The position numbers and the translations under genes are program-made. From assembly GCA_029880325.1 (NCBI GenBank), contig JAOUOP010000047.1, forward strand, positions 1 through 64,000: a DNA stretch of 64,000 nt. The letters are read 5' to 3'. The notes beneath the pieces were generated by a model. It saw only the letters and a program-made list of their open reading frames with translations. It ran no database searches and was not told where the DNA came from. Below are positions 51,630 through 58,937 of the stretch, piece by piece. The DNA is from Myxococcales bacterium. GTDB taxonomy: Bacteria; Myxococcota_A; Polyangia; Polyangiales; JAFGIB01. Position 1 is the first letter of the stretch; the number at the start of each line of letters is the position of its first letter.

Positions 51630-53447
51630 TCAGTCCCCGTCGGGGGTCGTGGCGGCGGGCGGGGGCTGGGGCTTGGGCGTGTCGATGCCGAGTTCGCGCC
51701 GGTAGCTCGAGGCGGAGGGGCCGTTGGGGTAGCGCTCGAGGTAGGCGCGCATCTGGGCCTGGGCATCTTGGGTGCGGCCGAGCAGCTGGTAGGTGGTGAT
51801 CAACAGCTCGCGCTCCACCCGCGTGTGGGCCTTTCCGCGCAGGGCCGTCACGACGCACTCGTGGTCGCCGTCCGCCAGGCAGCTTCGCGCTTGATCGAGG
51901 GGCGAGGGCGCGCTCTTGGGGGCCGCAGTGGGGGCAGGGTTCTGCAGGGCTGGCGGCGGGGGCGTGGGGCCCGGACGGGGTGGGGTTTCCGCGGCGGGTC
52001 CGCCGGCGACCGCCGCAGGGGTTTTCTTCGGCGGCGCGTCGGTCGCCGGCTTTGCGGGGCTCTGCGCCGCGGTCGCCTTGGGCGCCGTGGCCACCGCCGG
52101 GGTTGGCGTGGCTTCGGCCGTGGTCGTCGCAGCCGAGACCTGTGCCGGCTCGGCCGTGCTGGCCGGCTCGCTCTCAGCCCGGCTGGCTTCGGCGCCCGCG
52201 GCCTCCGCCGGTGCCGACCGATCGGCAGCCACGACCTCCGGTTTCGCCGTTGCGCGGGCGCGCGCCGGCTGCTCCCCGGGGCTGTCGGCGCTCGGCACGG
52301 CATCGTCGATGCGGGTGCCGCGCCCACCGCTTCGCTGCCCGATGACCGCGAAAAGAGCCACTGCTGCCACCACCAGCGCGCCCATCAAGGCGAGCGAAAC
52401 GCGCAGCTTGCGCCCCAAGCGCGGCCGCAGCCCGGAGGCCATGGAAACTTCGGCGTCGATGGTGGCGTCGATGGTGGTGTCGATGACCGCCGGGGCTTCG
52501 GCGGGCTTGCCGGCGCTCGCCTGGCGCTCGGCCTCGGTCCGCACCAGCTCGAAGAGGCGCTGGGCACGCCAGACCGGATCGTCAAAGCGTGCCTGGCCCT
52601 CTTCCGCAAAGCGCGAGCCCGCGTCCGATGCTGCGGTGGGTCCCGGTGGCGGAGAGGCTTGTGCGACAGGTACGGAGGGCACGTCGGGCGCTTGCACGAA
52701 CGCGGCGTTGGCCTCTGCGCGGCCGCTTTCGGGAGCGGGCACGGGGTCGGCAGTGGTCTCGGAGCCTGCAGGGTCGAAGTCGTCGGCCATCCGGGGTTCG
52801 CCGACGCCCCGATCGGTGCTGCGCTCGAGCCTTCGCGGTGCCGCGGAATCCTGGCTCCGCGCGCCCCTGGCCTCCACTCCGCGCTGCCCTTGCAGCTGTG
52901 GCCCCGCCTCGCTCATCTCGGCGTGCACAACGTTGGCGGGCCTCTGCTCGGGCTCCTGCCCCTGGCCCACCCCTTGAGTCGGGCGCACCGAGACCGGTCG
53001 CACCCCCGAGCCCTCATCGTCATCGCGCAGGCTCTGGGGCGTCGCCTGTCGCGGGGGCCTTTGGGCGACGCTGCGACGTCCCGGGCGTCCCGGGCTGCCC
53101 AGATCACCGCGCCTGAGCAGCCGTTCGACGGCCGCCGCCGAACCGGCATCGAGTTCCAAAAACTCGAGTCCCATGCCCGCCGGCTCCTGGGGGCTGTGCG
53201 CCTGCAATCGCACCCAAACCACGCGGGTGCGACCGCGGATCCGGTCGCGCCCGTCGGCGCTCTCGCACTCGACGCGCAGCAAAGAGCCCACCGGTAACGG
53301 GCTGCGGGTGCCGACGAAGATCCCCGAACGCGAAACGTTCAAGCCCAGGCCTTCGGCCCTGGCCTCAGCTCCGGGCGCCCCGTAGCGTGCCAGCAACGAG
53401 CCGGCCGTCCGGACCTGTCTTCGGTCGTCGGTGGCTCGTTCAGTCAT
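51630..53447 (-). CDS. PilZ-domain transmembrane protein with Pro/Ala-rich linkers and C-terminal TPR-like region
   Basis: A 605-residue protein. The N-terminal PilZ domain (residues 1-112) has a DDRRQVR stretch matching the RxxxR motif and GLNVSRSGIFVGTR matching (D/N)xSxxG, so it should bind cyclic di-GMP. A 200-residue disordered linker leads to a single membrane helix (VSLALMGALVVAAVALFAVIG, about residue 350). A second Pro/Ala-rich linker of 150 residues follows, then a C-terminal extracytoplasmic domain (LDQARSCLADGDHECVVTALRGK...TTYQLLGRTQDAQAQMRAYLERYP) of TPR type. It may transmit c-di-GMP state to an envelope machine. It ends 14 bases from the converging thioesterase. Confidence 0.8.
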   Translation of the reverse strand: MTERATDDRRQVRTAGSLLARYGAPGAEARAEGLGLNVSRSGIFVGTRSPLPVGSLLRVECESADGRDRIRGRTRVVWVRLQAHSPQEPAGMGLEFLELDAGSAAAVERLLRRGDLGSPGRPGRRSVAQRPPRQATPQSLRDDDEGSGVRPVSVRPTQGVGQGQEPEQRPANVVHAEMSEAGPQLQGQRGVEARGARSQDSAAPRRLERSTDRGVGEPRMADDFDPAGSETTADPVPAPESGRAEANAAFVQAPDVPSVPVAQASPPPGPTAASDAGSRFAEEGQARFDDPVWRAQRLFELVRTEAERQASAGKPAEAPAVIDTTIDATIDAEVSMASGLRPRLGRKLRVSLALMGALVVAAVALFAVIGQRSGGRGTRIDDAVPSADSPGEQPARARATAKPEVVAADRSAPAEAAGAEASRAESEPASTAEPAQVSAATTTAEATPTPAVATAPKATAAQSPAKPATDAPPKKTPAAVAGGPAAETPPRPGPTPPPPALQNPAPTAAPKSAPSPLDQARSCLADGDHECVVTALRGKAHTRVERELLITTYQLLGRTQDAQAQMRAYLERYPNGPSASSYRRELGIDTPKPQPPPAATTPDGD

Positions 53448-53682
53448 TTTGCCCCTCGTTCAACAACAGCATTTCCCTGGGGCGGCAAGCCTCGTCGCTT
53501 GCCGGCAGCCGATCGTGCAGCAGTGCGCATGATTGAAGGCCCTGGCGATCTATAGCACGCCTTGACTGCGAAGTTCAGTGCGCAGCCCCCTCCAAGTCGG
53601 GTGAGCCACAATCCGCTAGCCGCCCTTGATGGTTCCGGGATCCAGTTGCTATGAGGACTTACCTTCGAAAAGGGACGGTGGA

Positions 53683-54504
53683 ATGAGACAGCTAGTTTTT
53701 TTGATGATGGGTGTGATGGGGCTTTGTGTCGGCTGTGGTGACGACGGCATGGCCCCGGCGCGGCAACCGACGGGTTTTGGGCCGACCGGGCAGACGTCGC
53801 CGGCGATGCAGGACACGACCGCCTCGGCTGCCGGCAACGCAGCGCCAGCGCCGACCGGCAATGAAACCGCGACCATGACCGACACGGCTGCTACGGCCAT
53901 CATGTGCGAACCGGCCTGCGTGGTTCCTGAGGTCTGCAACACCGCGACAGGCACCTGCGCCGCACCGCCGGCCACCGGCTGTCCCAGCGGCTGTGCCGAC
54001 GCCGAGATCTGCCAGGACGGCGCCTGCGTACCGGCGCCCAGCGAGGGCAGCGTCGACGCCCAGTGTGTGGCCGAGGCCATGGCCGTCAACTCGACGACCA
54101 CCGAGGCCTGCGCCACCTGCCTCTGCACGGCCGGCACCGGCTGTCTTGCGGAGCTGTCGGCCTGCACCTCCGATGGCGCCCCCTGCGGCGACCTGGTGGA
54201 TTGCGGTGCGGTCAAGGAGTGTGAAGGTTCCTGCTGCCTATGCAATCCGGCCTCGGCTCCGGCGACGGGTGCGCCCTGTGGGGCGCTCGGTGAAAACCTC
54301 AACACGGGCGTATGCGCTGACGAGATCGCGATGGCCGCCGGTCTGAGCCCGGGCGGCATCAACCTCTTCAACGCGACCATGGTCGCCGAGCAGTGCGCTG
54401 TTGGCGGAGGCACGCCCTGCGCCCACGCGACCGAGTTCGGCGTCTGCGCGGCCGAAAAATGCGCCGACGTCTGCACGCTGGCGCCGACCTGCGTGACGAA
54501 CTAA
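53683..54504 (+). CDS. Cys-rich surface lipoprotein
   Basis: About 273 residues. MRQLVFLMMGVMGLCVGCGDDG carries a lipobox (CVGC). A Thr/Ala-rich linker is followed by short Cys-repeat segments (CEPACVVPEVCNTATGTC, CPSGCADAEICQDGAC) like those in other myxobacterial surface proteins, and a C-terminal domain with more than a dozen Cys (CATCLCTAGTGCLAELSAC...CAAEKCADVCTL). ATG 53683 is preferred because it starts the signal peptide; an upstream frame extension to 53626 lacks a signal. Function unknown. Confidence 0.8.
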   Translation: MRQLVFLMMGVMGLCVGCGDDGMAPARQPTGFGPTGQTSPAMQDTTASAAGNAAPAPTGNETATMTDTAATAIMCEPACVVPEVCNTATGTCAAPPATGCPSGCADAEICQDGACVPAPSEGSVDAQCVAEAMAVNSTTTEACATCLCTAGTGCLAELSACTSDGAPCGDLVDCGAVKECEGSCCLCNPASAPATGAPCGALGENLNTGVCADEIAMAAGLSPGGINLFNATMVAEQCAVGGGTPCAHATEFGVCAAEKCADVCTLAPTCVTN

Positions 54505-54628
54505 CGCCCACGGGTGCGAGGCAATCGCAGCGTGGTGACGAGCGATGGCAATGTCGGCTGCGCCTCGCTGAACAAGCCAGGCTCGGACTTCCGCCGGGCG
54601 GGCCCCACACCTGGTCGCTACAGCAACG

Positions 54629-54900
54629 TGCGCAGCCTCGTTGACCCTCCTGCGCCAAACCCTGGCAACAGCGCAGCGCTGGGCGGTCATCGAGACTGTG
54701 GCGACCTTCAACTGGCTGAAGCTACCGCCGAGTGAGTTCCGCTTCCTCGACTTCGACGAGGCCGCGCGAGTCCTCCAGGCGGCCCGGCACGAACCACTCT
54801 GGTAGGCTATCGTGCAGACGGCCATGCGTACCGGGCTCCGCAACCCTCAGCTCCGAGAAGTCGGTGAACATCATCTCGCCGGCCCTCGGCGTGGCGAATC
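54629..54900 (+). pseudogene. Decayed tyrosine recombinase (phage-type integrase) fragment
   Basis: One frame reads SLTLLRQTLATAQRWAVIE, then TFNWLKLPPSEFRFLDFDEA and ARVLQAARHEPLW. An in-frame TAG (54803-54805) comes next, then AIVQTAMRTGLRNPQL. This matches the core-binding to catalytic-domain junction of tyrosine integrases, where TGLR.GEL contains the first catalytic Arg. The GEL part is already altered and the rest of the catalytic domain is missing. The frame has no start. It sits just upstream of the element at 55009. Confidence 0.6.
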
Positions 54901-55008
54901 GACGAAGGGCATACAGAGTACATTCGAGGAGATAGCCCGAAGGGCGGTCGACGCGGGGAGGGCCGGCGAGGGCCGGCGAGTTTTGCCCAGAACTACCGAC
55001 ACAGGTGA

Positions 55009-55176
55009 CTAGATGTGCTCGGCGGGAGTCATGATCCGCTCTCGGGACCGCTACGGCGCCAGCTGCGGCGTCCGGTCCCCTTGAAATACACGGAGTATTG
55101 CGGCGGAGGCCGTCCTTGCATCTGGCATCGTATCGACCCCGATCATCGGCTCAGCACTCCCGCCGAGCACATCTAG
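55009..55176. mobile_element. MITE-like element, copy 2 (168 bp)
   Basis: Same length and ends as 42566-42733. I count two differences between the copies: C to G after GGAGTATT, and C to T in GACCCCGA(C/T)CATC. The 21-bp terminal inverted repeats are perfect in both. Its right-hand CTAG (55173-55176) is shared with the next element. Orientation is the same as copy 1. No coding capacity. Confidence 0.8.
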
Positions 55177-55342
55177 ACCCTAAATCAAGCGCATGTTGCA
55201 GGCGATCTCCACAAATCTCCTGCGTTCAGGCGCTCGCGAAAATGCTCAACGCTTCTCCAGGTGCGCCTGCGCTTTTCGCAAACCCCTGATTCACAACATC
55301 TTTGCGCAGCTCATCCTCCACACGCGCTTGTTTAGGGTCTAG
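55173..55342. mobile_element. Second CTAG-ended inverted-repeat element, unrelated in sequence
   Basis: It starts CTAGACCCTAAATCAAGCGC at 55173 and ends at 55342 with the complement, lacking one base (GCGCTTGTTTAGGGTCTAG). The total is 170 bp, very close to the 168 bp of its neighbour, although the inner sequence differs. Inside, CAGGCGC and GCGCCTG, and GCGAAAA and TTTTCGC, form pairs in interleaved order. No coding capacity is evident. It abuts the first element with CTAG in common. Confidence 0.6.
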
Positions 55343-55498
55343 AGCGCCGGCTCCGATGCGCGCTCCCCGCCCGCGAGCGGGGCGATCGGAATGGCGAAAC
55401 CACGGCGGCACGTACGCCTGCGGGCTCTTTCTTCCGCCCCACACTGTGCTGCGAGGCGTGTTCGCTCCGCCGCTGCGCAGCTGCGTGAATCATCGGCG

Positions 55499-56362
55499 CT
55501 AGGGCAACTGGTTGTAGACGTGAAGCTCGATCGACGCGAGGCTGGGCGTGTGGCCGGAGCAGTCGCCGTGGAGCTTGGCGAAGAAGCGACAGGTGTCGGT
55601 CCAGTTGCCGTTGCAGGTGTCGATTGCGGATTGGTCGAAATAGTCGCTGAACTCGGTCCGGTACAGCGCCGCACCCGACCAGGTTCGCGGCAGATTCCAC
55701 TCGAAGCGGACCGTGTCGACCGCATTGTACTGACTTAGTCGCCAGTTGGTCGCATTGGCGCCGTCCGAGGTACAGCCGTTGATCGTATCGGAATACTGAA
55801 ACGCGAACCGATAGCGACATGTGGCGCCGACAAGCACGGGTGGCGCGCCGTTTGTGGTACACGTCAGGCACAGCCCTTCGGGTCCGATCGCTTGATAATT
55901 CACATCCGTAATGCTGCCGCTCGCTCCCACATTGAACGAGCCACGATAGACCATCTCACCACTGGTCCTCACGGTCGCGTCATCGGCAATGAACGAGAGC
56001 GCATTGACAGTATTGTCGATGGTCACCATGTCGGTCCCGTCGTCGAGCGTGCGCGCAACCACCGCGTCACCGCAGAACGAAGCAAAGGCCGCGTAGGGCA
56101 CGGTGGCCAGCTGGATGCGCGGATGGATGACTTCAGTACCGTCGACCACGGTCTCGAGCCAGACCTCACTGTGGGTCTCGAAGATCGAAAGGTCGAGCGT
56201 GCTGTTGCTGCCCAGGTACACCATGAAGTGGCCTGCTTGGATGTCGAGGCTCGGGTAGTCCTCGGTGCGTCGGCGGTGCGAAGGGCCTGGCCTCTGGTGC
56301 CGAAATGGCAGCTCGGGAAAGCGTCCACGGATCTTTGGATCCTCAGCAGCCGCAAAGGCCAA
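55499..56362 (-). CDS. Secreted/surface hypothetical protein, N-terminus probably broken
   Basis: The product is 287 residues as drawn. From about residue 38 (PSLDIQAGHFMVYLGSNSTLDLSIFETHSEVWLETVVDGTEVIHPRIQLATVPYAAFASFCGDA) it matches a pattern frequent in Myxococcota surface proteins: 'G.F.V.LG..........F......WL...V.G.E..PR..L..VPYA..A'. The C-terminal half is an Asp/Asn/Cys-containing beta domain (NGCTSDGANATNWRLSQYNAVDTVRFEW ...). The usual signal peptide and N-terminal domain are missing; the first 35 residues look like a frame relic. It is probably truncated. It lies next to the mobile elements. Confidence 0.5.
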   Translation of the reverse strand: MAFAAAEDPKIRGRFPELPFRHQRPGPSHRRRTEDYPSLDIQAGHFMVYLGSNSTLDLSIFETHSEVWLETVVDGTEVIHPRIQLATVPYAAFASFCGDAVVARTLDDGTDMVTIDNTVNALSFIADDATVRTSGEMVYRGSFNVGASGSITDVNYQAIGPEGLCLTCTTNGAPPVLVGATCRYRFAFQYSDTINGCTSDGANATNWRLSQYNAVDTVRFEWNLPRTWSGAALYRTEFSDYFDQSAIDTCNGNWTDTCRFFAKLHGDCSGHTPSLASIELHVYNQLP

Positions 56363-56364
56363 GA

Positions 56365-56508
56365 TCCGAAGCTTCGAGGACCATCTTCGAGCCGCGAAGC
56401 TTCATCTACACGGCCAAGCTCCGCAACGAATACCCCTTCGACTACCCGACCGTCGTGCTGCGCGATGAAAAGGCCGTCGCCGGCAACTTGGCGAGCTGGT
56501 TGTCCTGA
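56365..56508 (+). pseudogene. Short coding-like fragment, unrecognised
   Basis: The frame before the stop at 56506-56508 reads IFEPRSFIYTAKLRNEYPFDYPTVVLRDEKAVAGNLASWLS. Codon use is coding-like but the start lies inside the divergent gene and I recognise no family. It could be the end of a gene whose body was removed. Confidence 0.25.
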
Positions 56509-56627
56509 GGCTACCGCGATACGCTCGCGTGCATGGCGGGGCCGGCTGCTTCAAGCTGAGCCGCAGCCTGGGGGGGATGGCCCTACGTGCGCTCCCCGGG
56601 CGTGGCGCGGGGGTCTAGAGTAACCCT

Positions 56628-56745
56628 GTGACGCCCCAACTCCTCATCGACGCGGTCGTGCGACAGGCCACGCTGCTGATCGCGCAGCTCGCCACCTCCG
56701 GCGGGCTGCGCGCGCCGCTTTCGCACCTGGCCAGTCAAGTCTTTC
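56628..56745 (+). pseudogene. N-terminal remnant of a multi-copy myxobacterial family (LIDAVVRQATLLIAQL type)
   Basis: The first 40 codons from GTG 56628 read MTPQLLIDAVVRQATLLIAQ then LATSGGLRAPLSHLASQVFL. From memory this is the start of a family found in many copies in Polyangia-like genomes, where it continues with a further helical domain. Here the match stops near 56745 and another, unrelated frame takes over. The recombination joint is therefore around 56740. Family recognition is from memory and needs checking. Confidence 0.4.
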
Positions 56746-57186
56746 TCGGTTCAAGTCTGCACGGTTCCGAACGGTACGCGTGCGCAGCTGGCCGCCACCA
56801 CCTGGCTTCCGGTCGGCGCAGACGGCTCGACGCTGCCCCTGACCATGGACGCGAGCTGTGCCAACGGGACTTCGACTCCGGTGACCCTGCTTGCGCTATG
56901 GTCTGGTCTGCGCGACCCCGCCGAGATACGCGCGGAGATTCAGCGCACCGATGGAACGAGCCCGCTGCTTTTGGAGCAGCCCTTCGGCCTGGGCACCACC
57001 AAGGTGCGGCACGAGTTCGATCCCGCACCGGTCTTGGCTCCTGGCGACAGCATTGGCTTGCAGTGCAGCTTTGAGCGGGGCTTGCCCGGGGCGGAATGGC
57101 GGTGCGATCATTTCCTACTCGCCTACCCGGCAAATGCCCTCGGCGGCGTGACGGCCGGCGGCGTGCGCGCGTGTCCTGGTGAATGA
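56740..57186 (+). pseudogene. C-terminal fragment, possibly of a copper type II monooxygenase-like secreted protein
   Basis: The frame ending at 57186 reads VCTVPNGTRAQLAATTWLPV, DGSTLPLTMDASCANGTSTP, LLALWSGLRDPAEIRAEIQ, LLLEQPFGLGTTKVRHEFDP, VLAPGDSIGLQCSFERG. The order 'strand - polar loop - Q.Y/PF - PGD.I...C.F' recalls the second domain of copper type II ascorbate-dependent monooxygenase-like proteins in Myxococcota, but essential His residues are not visible. It has no start of its own and is joined to the remnant at 56628 in a different frame. Identity is tentative. Confidence 0.35.
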
Positions 57187-57436
57187 GGGCTGTGCTGGGG
57201 CGGCTGTGCGGATCCGTCCATGGGCGCCGTGCGGACTCGCGGGTCGGAGGGAGCGCGGCGAAACTCGTTCTTCCAGTAGCGCCGCACTCGTGATAACGGC
57301 GGCCTGGGCAGCGGCACGGCTCTGTCGCGGGTGCCCTTGCCATCCCGGACCTGGCAGCTGGCGGGGCCTGGTTTGGTCAGCAACTCCAGCGCTGCAGGAC
57401 AGATGGTAGGGCGGTGATTCCGAGTCTGCCGTGGTG
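57187..57436. other. Gene-free stretch with a first GTAGGGCGG site
   Basis: No gene is supported here. GTAGGGCGG occurs at 57406-57414, 31 bases before the fuller repeat at 57437, and is followed by CCG-containing sequence that could pair with GGCGG. The rest shows nothing I recognise. Confidence 0.35.
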
Positions 57437-57518
57437 GTAGGGCGGCGGAATCGCCGGGATTGGCGCCTTGGCGAAACGAGAGGCCCGGCAGCCAGGTGCC
57501 GACATGGCTGAAACTGGG
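57437..57518 (+). repeat. GTAG-headed repeat, copy A (about 82 bp)
   Basis: It starts GTAGGGCGGCGGAATCG and ends GTGCCGACATGGCTGAAACT followed by GGG. A second element at 59795-59876 shares both ends with the same 59-base offset between the GTAG and the GTGCCGA block, while the middle is diverged. GTAG followed by GGCG...CGCC fits the REP architecture recognised by RAYT transposases. The orientation of the two copies is the same, so they are direct repeats bracketing the RAYT and the toxin-antitoxin-like pair. Confidence 0.6.
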
Positions 57519-57659
57519 CAGGAATAAATGAAGCGCGCTGACGGCTGTTGGACGCTGGGGGGCTGGAACGCGCTCCGATCAGCGCGCGCCGGGCAAGCTT
57601 CCAGGACGTTTCCCCAGCCTTGGCGGATTGTGGCCCGGCATTTGGGACCCCGCCGCGGT

Positions 57660-57790
57660 CGACCTCGGGCTGCGGAGTTGCGCCCGTCCACGCGTGATGC
57701 GACGAAGTCGACGAAGACCTGTACTCCTGGATCGAGGGACTCTCGAACGGCGTAGACGAGCCGCCTGTCGCTGCCGCGCTCCGGTCTCAT
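57660..57790 (-). pseudogene. Possible C-terminal relic of a LysR-type regulator
   Basis: The minus frame from ATG 57790 downward reads MRPERGSDRRLVYAVRESLD then PGVQVFVDFVASRVDG. 'P.V..FVDF.A' is the usual C-terminal helix of LysR effector domains. Nothing upstream belongs to a LysR protein and the frame then passes into low-complexity sequence next to a copy of the GAAACGTCCTGG motif (57594). A short relic or chance. Confidence 0.25.
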
Positions 57791-58359
57791 CGAGTCGTGG
57801 TGATCGGGTTGCGCGCGCAGATCTCGTCCCACTTCTCGATGCGCGGGTCATCTTGGAGCATGTCGACGAGCGCAGCGCGGACAAAAGCTCGGTCGAAGCG
57901 GGTTCCCTGAACCTGCAGCATTCGCTCGATGTCGAGCAGATCCTTGGGACGGAAGAACAGTAGCTTGAACACCGACAGAACCTCCGCAGAATGCACCCAG
58001 GTTCTGCGACCCACGAGCACCGTCGCCACACGCCTTCGAGCAGCCTCCGCGTAAAACGGGATGCTCGGCACGAAGACGTCGACGCGGACGATGCCCGCCA
58101 TCCCCATGAACATCCCGCGATCGGCCGCGTGGGCTCGCGCCGTTGAACGTTCGACTTCGACACCGGCGGACTCGATCAAATCGATCGCGCGATCGATCCG
58201 CTCGAGGTCGATCCACAGTACGACATCGACGTCCGCCGTCGCGCGCGGCTCGGACCAGGCAGCAAGCGCCATCGCGCCGCCGAACGCGTAGGCTTCGCCA
58301 CTGGCCTCGAGCGCGTCGACGAGCCGCAGGACGACAGCAGTTACGGATTCATCCACCAT
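57787..58359 (-). CDS. Nucleotidyltransferase-fold protein (AbiEii/DUF6036-like), possible toxin of a TA pair
   Basis: A 190-residue protein of the nucleotidyltransferase superfamily. YAFGGAMALAAWSEPRATADVDVVLWID contains the GG...A...R.T.DVDV pattern with the metal-binding Asp pair. VRVDVFVPSIPFY supplies the third acidic position and RPKDLLDIERML the C-terminal KD..D motif. Its gene overlaps a small upstream gene by 11 bases, an arrangement typical of nucleotidyltransferase toxin-antitoxin or AbiE-like pairs. It lies inside a mobile-element-rich region. Biological role is inferred. Confidence 0.75.
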   Translation of the reverse strand: MVDESVTAVVLRLVDALEASGEAYAFGGAMALAAWSEPRATADVDVVLWIDLERIDRAIDLIESAGVEVERSTARAHAADRGMFMGMAGIVRVDVFVPSIPFYAEAARRRVATVLVGRRTWVHSAEVLSVFKLLFFRPKDLLDIERMLQVQGTRFDRAFVRAALVDMLQDDPRIEKWDEICARNPITTTR

Positions 58360-58579
58360 CGCGAGCGCTGTGCATCAGCCGAGCCCACAAGGCCAGGGCT
58401 TCGTCGCTTCGCGGGTGACCCTCTCTGGAAATGCTACCGCCGGGTCGGCCTGCCTGAATGGCGTCCGTCAGGTCACAGAGTTGCAGGAATAGCGCCAGCC
58501 TCTCTTCAGTGCTCATCCGCGCAAACCGAGCCGTGTCGTCGACATCGGTGCTCGAGCTGCCAAAAGATGCCGGGTCCAT
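58349..58579 (-). CDS. Small partner protein of the nucleotidyltransferase
   Basis: A 76-residue acidic protein (MDPASFGSSSTDVDDTARFA, then RMSTEERLALFLQLCDLTDAIQAGR, then RSDEALALWARLMHSARDGG). The 'S.EERL.LFLQLCD....' helix resembles short proteins that precede DUF6036-type nucleotidyltransferase genes and may be the cognate antitoxin. Overlap with the downstream gene suggests coupled translation. No DNA-binding motif is evident. Confidence 0.6.
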   Translation of the reverse strand: MDPASFGSSSTDVDDTARFARMSTEERLALFLQLCDLTDAIQAGRPGGSISREGHPRSDEALALWARLMHSARDGG

Positions 58580-58937
58580 GAGCTTCAGTGTCGCACCTCC
58601 CGCGCCCTTTCGCCACCGGCTACCGACACCCGTCCATCGCAGACGAAACCACGTTCCGAACCAGCTTCCAGCGAACCAGCTTCCAGGACGTTTTCGCCAA
58701 GTGTCCGGATGCCAACGGCCTCGGCCAAGTTCGGGGAGCCGGGCCGAGTTGAAACTCGGCTACCCCGGCCGGGTGCTCGAGCACCTGTTCGGTGCTCCAG
58801 GTGGCATTGGAGCCCGTGCTCGGATACGACCTGCGTCCGGTGCGAGCCGGTGCGTTCCCCTCGCGCTACGGCGAGCGGTGATTGGCGTTCGAGTTCAGTG
58901 ATGGGCTGCGAGGGCGACGGGTATGCGTCCGCCGAGT
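58580..58937. repeat. Gap with palindromes and a GAAAACGTCCTGG motif copy
   Basis: No gene is supported here. Two strong palindromes occur: GCCGAGTT (58743-58750) / AACTCGGC (58753-58760), and GGTGCTCGAGCACC at 58772-58785. A tandem GAACCAGCTTCCAG pair at about 58658-58689 runs into CAGGACGTTTTCGCC, the reverse complement of the motif in the repeats at 2028 and 2094. These lie just downstream of the RAYT gene and may be REP-type sequences. Confidence 0.55.
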
